In this document: positions 14,488 to 23,197 of the stretch, piece after piece
Layout: every line of letters starts with the position of its first letter
Position numbering within the stretch: the stretch's first letter is position 1
Assembly: GCA_028285465.1 (NCBI GenBank)
Contig: JANQPD010000082.1
Location: forward strand, 1-46,063
Length of the DNA stretch: 46,063 nt
Source: Owenweeksia sp.
GTDB lineage: Bacteria; Bacteroidota; Bacteroidia; Flavobacteriales; Schleiferiaceae
Reading direction: 5' to 3'
Program-made: the position numbers and the translations under genes
Notes under the pieces: generated by a model
Databases searched by the model: none
What the model saw: only the letters and a program-made list of their open reading frames with translations
What the model was told of the DNA's origin: nothing

Positions 14488-16731
14488 CTATTTACTCAAT
14501 TCATTTTCAATAGCATTTTCATACAATTCTTTGTATTCTTTTACATGTCCCCAATCAACATCGTCTATGCGGATGGAACCCTTGGTTACATGGCCTACCA
14601 GGTCAAATTCTACCCCGTTGAGCATCATCAGGTCAATGAAATCGTCTTCTTTTTCCTGGGTAACCGTTACCATTACCCGGCTTTGACTTTCTCCAAACAA
14701 ATAGGCATCCCTGCGGATAGCGGAGTCAGTAGTAATATCAAATCCCAGATCGCTGCTCATGGCTTTTTCCATAAGGGCTACAAATAAACCCCCTTCACTA
14801 ACGTCATGGGCCGATTCGATCATACCCTTGCGAATGATCATTTTCATTTGCTCCTGTAAGCTGTATTCCTCTTCCAGGCTAAAGAAGGGAGTGCTGCTGT
14901 TTTCAACCCCGTGGATGTTTACCAGGTACTGCGAAGAGGAAATGTCATTCCGGTTTTCCCCGATCATATAGATGAGATCCCCTTTTGTTTTAAAGGGAAT
15001 TGTAGTAATGTGCTTTTTGTCTTCTACAATGCCGATCATCCCGATGGTTGGGGTAGGAAACACCGGTTCCGTTTTATCTCTGGTTACCGTTTGGTTGTAG
15101 AAACTCACATTCCCGCCGGTTACAGGCGTTTGGAAACGCTCACAGGCTTTTCCCATACCTTTTATGGCGTGTACAAACTGCCAGTATACTTCAGGGTTGT
15201 AGGGGTTTCCGAAATTCAGGCAATTGGTAATGGCACTGGGTATTCCACCGGATACCACGATGTTCCGGGCGGCTTCTGCTACCGCGATCATGGCCCCTGT
15301 TTCGGGATTGGCATGCACATAACGTGCATTACAATCTACCGTCATGGCCAATGCACGGTTGGTATCTTTTAGATTCACTATAGCGGCATCTGTTGCCTTA
15401 TTTGTGCTCATATTCACTGTACCCACCATACTGTCGTATTGCTCGTATACAAAACGCTTGCTGGCAATATTGGGATGTGCAATGAGCTTACGTGCTACTT
15501 CCTGCAGGTCTTCCGGTACCTGTATACTGTTCATATCAAAGGCCTGGTATTCTTTGAAATAAGGAGGCTCCCTGTGTTCGCGGTAATACACCGGAGCACC
15601 ACCACCTAATACGAGTGGGCTGGCGGGTGTTTCTGCTACCAACGCACCGTGCCAGTAATAGCTGAGCCTGTCTTCTGCAGTAACCACTCCGATTTCCTCA
15701 CAAGGGAGATCCCACTTATCAAAAATGGCTTTCACTTCTGCTTCACGCCCCTTTTCCACTACCGCCAGCATACGCTCCTGGCTTTCGGAAAGTAAAATTT
15801 CCCAGGGCTGCATGTCCTCCTGGCGCAGGGGTACTTTATCCAGGTCAATGCGCATACCCAGGCCACCTGCAGCACTCATTTCCGAGGTAGAGCAGGTGAT
15901 GCCGGCTGCTCCCATGTCTTGCATGCCTACTATAGCTCCTGTGCTGGCCAGTTCCAGGGTGGCTTCCAACAATAGTTTTTCCTGAAAAGGGTCGCCTACC
16001 TGTACCGAGGGAATGTCATCCGCAGAAGCTTCTGTCAGGTCTTTCGAGGCGAATGCGGCTCCGGCTATGCCGTCTTTACCCGTGTAGGAACCGATAATAA
16101 ACACCGGGTTTCCGGGGCCACCGCTTTTCGCGGAAATGATTTTATCCGTTTTAGTATTTAATATACCTGCCGAGAAAGCATTTACCAGCGGGTTTTGCTC
16201 ATAGCATTTATCAAAATAAACCTCACCCCCTACGGTAGGAATGCCAAAAGAGTTGCCGTAGTCACCTATGCCTTTGGTTACACCTTTGAGCAGCCATTTG
16301 GTGCGTTCTGTACCCAGTTCACCAAACCGAAGAGAATTGAGCTGGGCAATAGGCCGTGCACCCATGGTGAATATGTCACGGTTGATACCGCCTACTCCTG
16401 TAGCCGCTCCCTGGTAGGGTTCCAGGGCAGAGGGGTGGTTGTGCGACTCAATCTTAAAAGCACAGGCCAGGCCTTCGCCAATGTCTACCAGTCCGGCATT
16501 TTCCTCCCCTGCTTTAACGAGCATATGGGGCCCGTCTTTGGGTAAGGTTTTTAACCATACGATAGAGTTTTTGTAACTACAATGCTCACTCCACATCACG
16601 GAGTATATACACAGCTCGTTGTAATTGGGCTCACGCCCTAAGACCTCCTTGATCTTGGCATATTCTTCAGCCAATAAACCAAGGTCTTTGGCTACTTCTA
16701 CGTTTGATGGTGCAGTGGTATCTGTGCTCAT
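14488..16731 (-). CDS. purL: Phosphoribosylformylglycinamidine synthase subunit PurL
   Basis: A 747-residue protein, the length of the small-type PurL, which works with separate PurQ and PurS subunits. It converts FGAR, glutamine-derived ammonia and ATP to FGAM in purine synthesis. Visible marks: YSVMWSEHCSYKNS near the N-terminus, FKIESHNHPSALEPYQGAATGVGGINRDIF (metal-ATP site), VGGEVYFDKCY, QDMGAAGITCSTSEM, and the second-half repeats with VTGGNVSFYNQT and AHDVSEGGLFVALME. Neither purQ nor purS is in the window. ATG 16731 is chosen over a frame start at 16752 because a -7 box (16757-16750) covers that start. Confidence 0.96.
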   Translation of the reverse strand: MSTDTTAPSNVEVAKDLGLLAEEYAKIKEVLGREPNYNELCIYSVMWSEHCSYKNSIVWLKTLPKDGPHMLVKAGEENAGLVDIGEGLACAFKIESHNHPSALEPYQGAATGVGGINRDIFTMGARPIAQLNSLRFGELGTERTKWLLKGVTKGIGDYGNSFGIPTVGGEVYFDKCYEQNPLVNAFSAGILNTKTDKIISAKSGGPGNPVFIIGSYTGKDGIAGAAFASKDLTEASADDIPSVQVGDPFQEKLLLEATLELASTGAIVGMQDMGAAGITCSTSEMSAAGGLGMRIDLDKVPLRQEDMQPWEILLSESQERMLAVVEKGREAEVKAIFDKWDLPCEEIGVVTAEDRLSYYWHGALVAETPASPLVLGGGAPVYYREHREPPYFKEYQAFDMNSIQVPEDLQEVARKLIAHPNIASKRFVYEQYDSMVGTVNMSTNKATDAAIVNLKDTNRALAMTVDCNARYVHANPETGAMIAVAEAARNIVVSGGIPSAITNCLNFGNPYNPEVYWQFVHAIKGMGKACERFQTPVTGGNVSFYNQTVTRDKTEPVFPTPTIGMIGIVEDKKHITTIPFKTKGDLIYMIGENRNDISSSQYLVNIHGVENSSTPFFSLEEEYSLQEQMKMIIRKGMIESAHDVSEGGLFVALMEKAMSSDLGFDITTDSAIRRDAYLFGESQSRVMVTVTQEKEDDFIDLMMLNGVEFDLVGHVTKGSIRIDDVDWGHVKEYKELYENAIENELSK

Positions 16732-16749
16732 GATTTCGGGAATAAGATG

Positions 16750-16757
16750 CAAAGATA
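16750..16757 (-). promoter_or_regulatory. -7 box of purL
   Basis: TATCTTTG on the minus strand fits TAnnTTTG exactly, 18 nt before the ATG. No clear TTG lies at -33. No PurR-type operator or purine riboswitch was recognised. Confidence 0.5.
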
Positions 16758-16851
16758 GGACTTAGCCCTACAGTGCCCTTGTAACACGGCTCTTTAATCA
16801 CCAAAGAGTTGGCCGGACTTTTTTCAGGAAGAAAAACCCCTGTACGGATGA

Positions 16852-17298
16852 CTACAGCGTGCGTAGTTTTTGTACTACGATTTTATCCAATGGCAAAGAG
16901 ACTTCTGCCTCTCGCAAGAGAGAAACAGGCTTCCAGTAAACAATTTGATCTCCATGATTTTGCAGGCTGTGCGCATGAAGCGGATTTCCCGTTGTTATCT
17001 GTTTCACCTCATCGGTTTCTACGGTATAATAGATACTCACCACCTGGTAATCGGGATCAAAAGCTGAAGCCAGGTAGGGCTCAGTGGTGTAAAAATGGGC
17101 TTTGGTCCTTATGGCGATGCCGAGTTCTTCTGAGAATTCGCGCTTTAGGCAGTCTAACGTACCTTCTCCGAATTCCAGCCCTCCTCCGGGAAATTTGGTG
17201 TATAGTTTACCGCGGATGTTTTCCCGCGACAGGAGTATGGCATCCTGATGCCGGAGTAAACCGTATACCCGTATGGTGAAGTGAGAAGGAAGGATCAT
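16852..17298 (-). CDS. NUDIX hydrolase
   Basis: A 148-residue NUDIX protein with a perfect Nudix box (GX5EX7REUXEEXGU) from about 42, containing KREFSEELGI. These enzymes hydrolyse nucleoside-diphosphate-linked compounds; the substrate is not readable here. The start MILPSHFTIRVYGLL is at 17298, where ATGA overlaps the stop of the T9SS gene upstream. This coupling is odd, because a cytosolic housekeeping-type hydrolase is translated behind a secreted surface protein. It ends 120 nt before the purL start. Confidence 0.92.
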   Translation of the reverse strand: MILPSHFTIRVYGLLRHQDAILLSRENIRGKLYTKFPGGGLEFGEGTLDCLKREFSEELGIAIRTKAHFYTTEPYLASAFDPDYQVVSIYYTVETDEVKQITTGNPLHAHSLQNHGDQIVYWKPVSLLREAEVSLPLDKIVVQKLRTL

Positions 17299-19289
17299 CG
17301 CAGCAAAGTTAAGTGACCTTTGAAAGGCGCCACTCCATTTTGCCAATGAATTACGTAAAAATACACGCCCTCTGCCGCCGGGCGGTTTAAGCCGGTATTC
17401 CCATCCCATCCTCTTTGATCAGTGCGTTGTACAAGACGACCAAAACGGTTGTAGATCTCCATTGTATACGGTTGGCTCTCAGCCTGCTGAAGTTTGAAGA
17501 TGTCGTTTCGCCCATCGCCATTAGGCGTGAATACATTGGGTACCTTAGGTGTTTTCAGGATTACTTCGAAAGTAAGCGCTTTGCTGTATGTACAGGGATT
17601 GCCTGTATTGTACTCTATGCGTAAGGTGTACCGACCGGGGTTTTGTGCCAGGTATATCAATACGGAGTCTGTGCCTACCTGCACATCATTTAAAAACCAG
17701 GTATACGCAGTTCCCATGCCACCAATAGCCTTTGCCCGAACGGTATCGCCCACATAAAAGCGCTCCCCGTTTAAAAGGATATCCAGCGCGATTTGTGGAT
17801 AATAGTCTATGAAGACGCTATCGGTATAGGCAGTTGTATCACATCCATATTGAGCTTCAAGAGTATACCACCCTCCCTGGTCTACAGTGATTGATTGAGT
17901 GGTAGGGCCATGGCGCCATTGGTAGCGGTATCCCGGAGGCCCGCTGAGTCCTATTATTTGCCCCGGGCAAAGTAAAGTATCCGGGCCAAGGTCAAAGGGG
18001 ACGCCTTTTTGAATTTTTTGACAAGCATACTCAAGCTTTTGCACTTGTTGGGATGAGACAGAAAGGCTTAAGCTGCTCGTGCTAAACGGCATACTTTTGC
18101 TTTGGAGTACGGGAAGAATGCTGTCGTTAACAAGGGCATTGCGTCCGTCTTCGAAAGGGTAGGAGGAATAACACGTCAGGGAATCCGGGCTTTCAGGTAT
18201 ACGGGTAAAAACGATCTTACTTTCTGATGTTGGGCTTATCTGCTTTTTTTCTACTAAAAAACCGTCCCCTGAAGGTGCGGTTGCAAAATCAAATCCATTG
18301 TACAGAAGTTCCTCTCCCCCGCTATGCAGGAGCATGGTGGAAGAAATTTGCCCGGAGGTATTTATGCTCATGAAGCATACCCCCTGGTCTGAAGGTGCGG
18401 TGGGGTGTGTGGAGCTGCCGAAACCTACAAAAACCAACTCGTTGTTGTTGACCTTTTTGACGCGCTTGCCATTAAAACCGTCAAACTCTTGGGATATCCA
18501 GCGCAGGCTACCGTCACCGTTGAGCATTACCACCCGGTTTCGGCTCATTGCTCCCGGGTATCCCTGGAAAAACACAAAACCACCGTCTATTTCTACCGGA
18601 GGCGTTACCATATGACCGGTGCGTATCAAAGTCCGCCACAACATATTACCCGTGCTGTTGGTTTTGTATACTATGCTCCCCGTGCTGTGGATAAAGCCTC
18701 CGTCAGAAGTGGGGCCGCCTCTTCCCCAAATAGGGCTATAGCCAAATGACCTGGCTGAAACAAGCTGGCCGTTCGTATTCAGCTTTAAAAGACCGTTGCC
18801 ATGCTGCGACTCTAAAGTATTAAAGAGGATGAAGAGCTCATTATCTTCATTTACGTTGAAGGTGTAGGGGTAAATGCCGTAAGCACCGGTGTATACCTTA
18901 GTCCATTGTATGTTTAACTGCGGGGTGATTTTAATTACGAAGAGCTTTCCATGAGGCATTACGCTATCGGTCAGGCCGCAGATGTAAAGGTTGCCGTTAA
19001 CATCATGTACGAGGTCGTTGATCCAACGAGGTGTAAAACCTGTACCCTCAATAAGATGGGAGGTAAATGCATTGCCGCATTCATCCAAAAGGGCCAGCAG
19101 CAACTTGGGTTTTTGATCGGGTTGTTTTTGCAAATAAACCGCTGCCATTTGACGGTTTCCCAGAGTTTCCATGAAAACCCGGTTGTCGTAATGTCCGGCA
19201 CTGTCTACAAATCCACTTTGCCATTGCGTTTGTTGGGCAAAAGAAATAGAACCGGAGCATAGCATAAAAAGCAAGAAGACGTGCCGCAT
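17295..19289 (-). CDS. Secreted propeller-like protein with T9SS type B sorting domain (paralogue 2)
   Basis: A 664-residue protein with a signal peptide (MRHVFLLFMLCSGSISFAQ). Residues about 30-420 form repeating blades in which GNLYICGLTDS, GLLKLNTNGQLV and SDGGFIHSTG are typical of SBBP/propeller-like repeats. Then come an Ig-like segment (LGPDTLLCPGQIIGLSG, YRYQWRHG, GWYTLEAQYGCD), a PKD-like segment, and a C-terminal CHU_C/T9SS type B domain (about 575-664) with VPNVFTPNGDGRND, EIYNRFGRLV, GWDGN and EGVYFY. It should cross the outer membrane by the type IX system and stay surface-bound. It is a close paralogue of the next upstream gene. ATG 19289 is chosen because the signal peptide begins there. 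Ligand unknown. Confidence 0.88.
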   Translation of the reverse strand: MRHVFLLFMLCSGSISFAQQTQWQSGFVDSAGHYDNRVFMETLGNRQMAAVYLQKQPDQKPKLLLALLDECGNAFTSHLIEGTGFTPRWINDLVHDVNGNLYICGLTDSVMPHGKLFVIKITPQLNIQWTKVYTGAYGIYPYTFNVNEDNELFILFNTLESQHGNGLLKLNTNGQLVSARSFGYSPIWGRGGPTSDGGFIHSTGSIVYKTNSTGNMLWRTLIRTGHMVTPPVEIDGGFVFFQGYPGAMSRNRVVMLNGDGSLRWISQEFDGFNGKRVKKVNNNELVFVGFGSSTHPTAPSDQGVCFMSINTSGQISSTMLLHSGGEELLYNGFDFATAPSGDGFLVEKKQISPTSESKIVFTRIPESPDSLTCYSSYPFEDGRNALVNDSILPVLQSKSMPFSTSSLSLSVSSQQVQKLEYACQKIQKGVPFDLGPDTLLCPGQIIGLSGPPGYRYQWRHGPTTQSITVDQGGWYTLEAQYGCDTTAYTDSVFIDYYPQIALDILLNGERFYVGDTVRAKAIGGMGTAYTWFLNDVQVGTDSVLIYLAQNPGRYTLRIEYNTGNPCTYSKALTFEVILKTPKVPNVFTPNGDGRNDIFKLQQAESQPYTMEIYNRFGRLVQRTDQRGWDGNTGLNRPAAEGVYFYVIHWQNGVAPFKGHLTLLR

Positions 19290-19376
19290 ATTATAAAGGA
19301 CGGGAAAAAAGAGAAAAGCGTTCGTTTTAGTGTGTGAACGCGGTTTCTTAAAGAGTAAGTGCACCGAAAATCATAC

Positions 19377-21386
19377 TCAACGGGTTAAGGTGACGTGACC
19401 TGTAAGCGTGGCACGTTCCGGGCCGTAACGTGCTACAAAAAAGTAGACCCCTTCGCTGGCCGCTTTGCCATTTGTCGTATTGCCATCCCAGCCTTCGCTT
19501 CCTGTATGTGCTACCAGGCGTCCAAAACGGTTGTATATCTCAAGCTCATAAGAAAGCCCCTCTGCATTTAAAAGGCGAAAAGTCTCATTGAGGGCATCTC
19601 CATTCGGGCTGAAAACATTGGGAGCGAAAGGTATACGTATGCGGACTTCAAAAGATTCTACCGTACTGAAAACACAACCCTCATCAGTGGTTTCTTCGAG
19701 GCGTACACTGTATGTGCCAGGACGTTCACCGGTATACCACCACTGTGAACCCGCTTCAACAGCTTGTCCGTTAAGATACCAGGTGTACTTTCCCGGGTTT
19801 CCACCCAAGCCTTGTATATTCAGGCTATCACCGGTGAAGATGCTGTTTTGGTTTAACAGGATGCTAAGGTCTTGACCGGGGAAGTAGTCAACGAAGATAC
19901 TGTCTCGGTAAACAATGGTATCACAACCGAATGAGGCTTCAAGTGCATACCAGCCGGCTTCACTAATTGTTATGCTGCGCTCAGTGCTGCCGGTATTCCA
20001 TTGGTACCTATAGCCAGCTGGTCCCTGTAGTGTAAGGAAATCTCCCGGACATAAAGTGGTGTCGGGACCAAGGGAAAAGGTATGGCCTTTGTCCAGGATT
20101 TGGCAGGCATAGGTAAGGGCTTGCGTGCCTAATGCCTGTACAGAGATTGGTATGTTGGCCACTGTGATGTTGATATCCTTATGGTTTAATAAGGGCAGAA
20201 CGCTATCGGTTACAACGGTGTTTTGCCCTTCTTCAAAAGGGGCCGTGTCATAGCACACAAGAGAATCCCATTCAGGAGGAAATTTACTGAAGTGTAAATA
20301 GGAAGTCCACGTAGAATCCACAGTGCTTTCCACCAGGTAATCTCCTTTTGAAGGTATGCTGACAAAGTCAATACCTGAATGGTAAGCCATATCCGGTTTG
20401 TGCAGCACTTGCATCTTCTGAATAAAGCCAGAACTATTTATCCGCATAAGGCAAATTCCTGAGTTGGAGGGAGCAGAAGGATGGTGAGAGGTTCCATAAC
20501 CCGTAAACAAAACCTCGTTTTGGCTTAACTTTTTTGCATGGGAAGCTTTAAGGTTGGCAAACTCTTTTGAAGCCCACCTAAGGCTACCGTTATGGTTAAG
20601 CATAATGACACGTCCACGGCCTATACCGCTACGTACTCCTGCAAAAAACATAAAACCATTATCAATTTCTACCGTATTGCTTATTGCACCTCCTTTGCTT
20701 AGTTCCGTCCGCCATTCTGTTTTACCCAAGGCATTAACTTTAGAGACACTACCTCTGATATGAAGGATACAGCCTCCATCGTTAGTACTGCTTATTTCTC
20801 CCAAAACATTACCAAAGTCTTCATATGCCTTAGCCCACTGAACGTTACCATTATCGTCTATTTTAAGCAAGGTGTTTCCGTAGTTGGTAAGGTCTGTCAG
20901 GAACAAAAGGGAACCTTGGTTGAAGCGGTTGATCTCAAAAAGACCCGGATAGTGCACATCCGAAGGAGTCCGGTAGCTTTTAGCCCAGATTACCTTCATT
21001 TGCGGGTTTAGTTTTACTATAAAAGGTGGATGGCCATGCCCTGTAAGCGGAACTGTACTACCGGTTAATCCGGAGATGTAGAGGTTTCCGCCTTGGTCAC
21101 GGGCAATATTATTGATCCAAAGGGGGGTGAAACCAAGACCTTCAATGCTGTAACGGTTTATATAGCTGCCGCAGTGATCTACCAACCCAACTACTAGTTT
21201 GGGGTGTAGAGTATCTGTACCTTTCTGAAGATAAACCGTTGCAAATTCATCACGGGAAAAGTCCTCTACAAAAACGTAATTGGCATAAGGTTGTAAAGAA
21301 TCAGGAATTACACTGCGCCATTGCCCGGGTTGGGCAAAAGTACAAGTGTACAGGAGAGTATGCAGCAGCAAAAGTCCGGTTCGCAT
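19377..21386 (-). CDS. Secreted propeller-like protein with T9SS type B sorting domain (paralogue 1)
   Basis: A 669-residue protein with a signal peptide (MRTGLLLLHTLLYTCTFAQ) and the same order of parts as its downstream neighbour: propeller-like repeats (GNLYISGLTGS, GNTLLKIDDNGNVQWAKAYED, NDGGCILHIRGSV), an Ig-like module (LGPDTTLCPGDFLTLQG, YRYQWNTGS, GWYALEASFGCD), a PKD-like module, and a type B sorting domain (APNVFSPNGDALNETF, LEIYNRFGRLV, GWDGNT, SEGVYFF). The two match blade for blade, so they arose by tandem duplication. The gap between them is 87 nt. It begins 55 nt after mnmD in the same direction, with no strong promoter in the gap, so read-through from the DUF4920 operon is possible. 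Confidence 0.88.
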   Translation of the reverse strand: MRTGLLLLHTLLYTCTFAQPGQWRSVIPDSLQPYANYVFVEDFSRDEFATVYLQKGTDTLHPKLVVGLVDHCGSYINRYSIEGLGFTPLWINNIARDQGGNLYISGLTGSTVPLTGHGHPPFIVKLNPQMKVIWAKSYRTPSDVHYPGLFEINRFNQGSLLFLTDLTNYGNTLLKIDDNGNVQWAKAYEDFGNVLGEISSTNDGGCILHIRGSVSKVNALGKTEWRTELSKGGAISNTVEIDNGFMFFAGVRSGIGRGRVIMLNHNGSLRWASKEFANLKASHAKKLSQNEVLFTGYGTSHHPSAPSNSGICLMRINSSGFIQKMQVLHKPDMAYHSGIDFVSIPSKGDYLVESTVDSTWTSYLHFSKFPPEWDSLVCYDTAPFEEGQNTVVTDSVLPLLNHKDINITVANIPISVQALGTQALTYACQILDKGHTFSLGPDTTLCPGDFLTLQGPAGYRYQWNTGSTERSITISEAGWYALEASFGCDTIVYRDSIFVDYFPGQDLSILLNQNSIFTGDSLNIQGLGGNPGKYTWYLNGQAVEAGSQWWYTGERPGTYSVRLEETTDEGCVFSTVESFEVRIRIPFAPNVFSPNGDALNETFRLLNAEGLSYELEIYNRFGRLVAHTGSEGWDGNTTNGKAASEGVYFFVARYGPERATLTGHVTLTR

Positions 21387-21441
21387 GTACAGCTAACGAA
21401 AGACGGGTACATGCATTGCCTTGCATACTGTTAAAGGGACA

Positions 21442-22158
21442 TCAACAACATGGAAATTTAAATGGTCCAGGTGTACATTGCTTTTTCCATGCCCGGGCCA
21501 TCTCCCGTTTCCCGGGCGGTCCCGGAAGCTTCTCTACCTGAAAACCTGCTGCTTGCATATTTCTGCGCACCTCTCCTTTTACGCAGTAGGTAACTAAAAC
21601 GCCATCGGTTTTTAAAGCTTTATACATGCTTGTAAAACGTGTAACAGTCCACAGATTTGCCTGGGCGGAAGGGGCAAAGGCATCGTAGTAGATAAGGTCA
21701 AAGGCAGCCTGTTCGGAGAAGTTCTTAAAGTCGGTTTGCAGTTTTCTGAGCTGAAACCCGGGGCGAATAGTATGGTATTGCGCCCATGGCACCTGGTGCA
21801 GGGTTTCGAAAAGCGGTCCGGTTTTATTTTGCGGATAGTGTTGCGGCAAAACATCTGTATACCCCAGCTTTTGGTATTCTTCGGACTGTAGGGGGTATTT
21901 TTCCAGGCCGGTATAGCTGACCTCTAATTGGTGAAGGTCTGCGGAAAGGCAGGTGAGTAGCGCGTTAAGCCCGGTCCCGAAGCCAATTTCTAAAACTGAA
22001 AACTGTTTTTTCTTTTGGGCCACAGGCAGCATGCCTGCTTGTATAAAAACGTGTTCGGCCTCCTGTACAGCCCCGTGTATGGAATGGTAGTGCTCATCCA
22101 GTTCCGGAACAAAAAGGGTATAGGAGTTGTCTTTCGTTTTTACCAGGTGCCGCTTCAC
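21442..22158 (-). CDS. mnmD: tRNA 5-methylaminomethyl-2-thiouridine methyltransferase MnmD
   Basis: A 238-residue stand-alone MnmD (the methyltransferase half of E. coli MnmC), which methylates nm5(s2)U to mnm5(s2)U at tRNA wobble position 34. Visible: NSYTLFVPELDEHYHSIHGA near the N-terminus, SAM motif I VLEIGFGTGLNALLT, the family motif IYYDAFAPSAQANLWT, and the C-terminal KLPGPPGKREMARAWK. The start is set at GTG 22158, where GTGA overlaps the stop of the cytochrome gene and puts VKRHLVKTKDNSYTL at the N-terminus, as in relatives. A longer frame to 22221 would run 67 nt into the upstream gene. No MnmC oxidase domain is attached. Confidence 0.9.
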   Translation of the reverse strand: MKRHLVKTKDNSYTLFVPELDEHYHSIHGAVQEAEHVFIQAGMLPVAQKKKQFSVLEIGFGTGLNALLTCLSADLHQLEVSYTGLEKYPLQSEEYQKLGYTDVLPQHYPQNKTGPLFETLHQVPWAQYHTIRPGFQLRKLQTDFKNFSEQAAFDLIYYDAFAPSAQANLWTVTRFTSMYKALKTDGVLVTYCVKGEVRRNMQAAGFQVEKLPGPPGKREMARAWKKQCTPGPFKFPCC

Positions 22159-22613
22159 TCTACCGGCAATTTCAAACGCTTGATCTTTTTCAGCGGTCCC
22201 CGGCAGTATACCTGGTGGCAACTGGCGCAGGTAGTAATGGCCTCGTTAAAGATCAGCTTTGCCTCCGCAGGATCCTGGCTGCTTTTCAAGCGTTTCATGG
22301 TTTCTACATAAGTGGTAGCCATTGCCTCAAAAGTAGTTTGGTCGTGCAGTACTTTTTTGGTGGCCTTAGCTTCATGTATGCGGTAGAAGTCTTCGGGAAA
22401 CGTTTCCGGCAAACGCCCTGCTGCAAGCGTTTTGCGTATGACCTCATTCTGTGCGTACATTTTGCGCATCAACAGGGCCAATTCGGAATCTTGATGCATT
22501 TCCAGTTTTTTGGGCGTTTGGGCTACTGCCTTTTCCTCACCACTTTGCTGACAGGCTATAAAAAAGGATGCACATAGGCATCCTGTAATCCATTTGTAGA
22601 AGTGCCGGCTCAT
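22155..22613 (-). CDS. Lipoprotein cytochrome c, single C-terminal haem site
   Basis: A 152-residue exported lipoprotein: lipobox FFIAC with acylated C21, a charged linker, four amphipathic helices (about 40-125), then one haem-binding motif C129-A-S-C132-H133 near the C-terminus. A helical body with a late CxxCH recalls cytochrome c' or the related cyt c 556 group, which carry electrons or bind gas ligands. It begins with ATGA overlapping the DUF4920 stop and ends with a GTGA overlap onto mnmD, so the three are tightly coupled. The basic tail (KKIKRLKLPVE) is unusual. Electron partners are not evident. Confidence 0.83.
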   Translation of the reverse strand: MSRHFYKWITGCLCASFFIACQQSGEEKAVAQTPKKLEMHQDSELALLMRKMYAQNEVIRKTLAAGRLPETFPEDFYRIHEAKATKKVLHDQTTFEAMATTYVETMKRLKSSQDPAEAKLIFNEAITTCASCHQVYCRGPLKKIKRLKLPVE

Positions 22614-23113
22614 TCCTTAATGATCACCCCGGTGGCCACATAAGCGAGGGTCACTTTGGGCTCATTAATGGCAGCTATTTCTTCTTCGCTTTTTCCGCCA
22701 TCCATAGCCAGGTGTTTCTGATCGGCCACACTAATGGTATCTATGGTGGCATAGCCGTCAATAATGGCGGTTTCACCGTCCAGGTTGGTAGGCACAAAGA
22801 AGCCGTAATCCTTAAAGGTAACGTGCATTTCCTCACCATTGCCCATATCCATCTTCATCCAACAGCCTTTCATTTTGCAGGACCCGTTGATTTTGCCCTG
22901 TACTTTAACAGCTACGCTATCGCTTTTTTCGAGCATAGCATAGAGTTTATTGCTTTCTATCGCATTTTCCGTATCAATAGTGTCTCCATAGTATTGATAA
23001 TCAGTTGTTGGTACAGCTTCTGCGGTTTCGGTTTTCTCCTCCGCGCTCGTTGCCGTATTATTGCAAGCGAAAAGCAAGCTGCCTGCGAAAGCGAAAAAAA
23101 GTGCTTTTTTCAT
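22610..23113 (-). CDS. DUF4920 domain lipoprotein
   Basis: A 167-residue lipoprotein (MKKALFFAFAGSLLFAC, acylated Cys at 17), then a Glu/Thr-rich linker and a DUF4920 beta domain with KVQGKINGSCKMKGCWMKMD, a cysteine pair in a context typical of the family, and GYFVPTNLDG-like strands (here FFVPTNLDGETAIIDGYA). The function of DUF4920 is not established; the paired cysteines suggest metal or redox chemistry in the periplasm, which fits a cytochrome as its immediate neighbour. ATG 23113 is used because the -7 box at 23145-23138 excludes earlier in-frame starts. Confidence 0.85.
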   Translation of the reverse strand: MKKALFFAFAGSLLFACNNTATSAEEKTETAEAVPTTDYQYYGDTIDTENAIESNKLYAMLEKSDSVAVKVQGKINGSCKMKGCWMKMDMGNGEEMHVTFKDYGFFVPTNLDGETAIIDGYATIDTISVADQKHLAMDGGKSEEEIAAINEPKVTLAYVATGVIIKE

Positions 23114-23137
23114 GTTGAAAAGGTTCATTTTGAACGG

Positions 23138-23145
23138 CAAAGATA
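23138..23145 (-). promoter_or_regulatory. -7 box of the DUF4920-cytochrome-mnmD operon
   Basis: TATCTTTG on the minus strand is a perfect TAnnTTTG, 24 nt before the ATG at 23113. The -33 region (TTTTCGG) is weak. It sits in the 84-nt divergent gap shared with ilvE. Confidence 0.5.
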
Positions 23146-23197
23146 CAAACGGAGGCAGCTAACCGAAAAGCTTTTACGCAACTCTCAAGTCGGTATT

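Noticed and set aside
22712..23197. Long in-frame extension upstream of ilvE
   Set aside because: It is the antisense of the DUF4920 gene and lacks any aminotransferase sequence; the enzyme is complete from ATG 23198.
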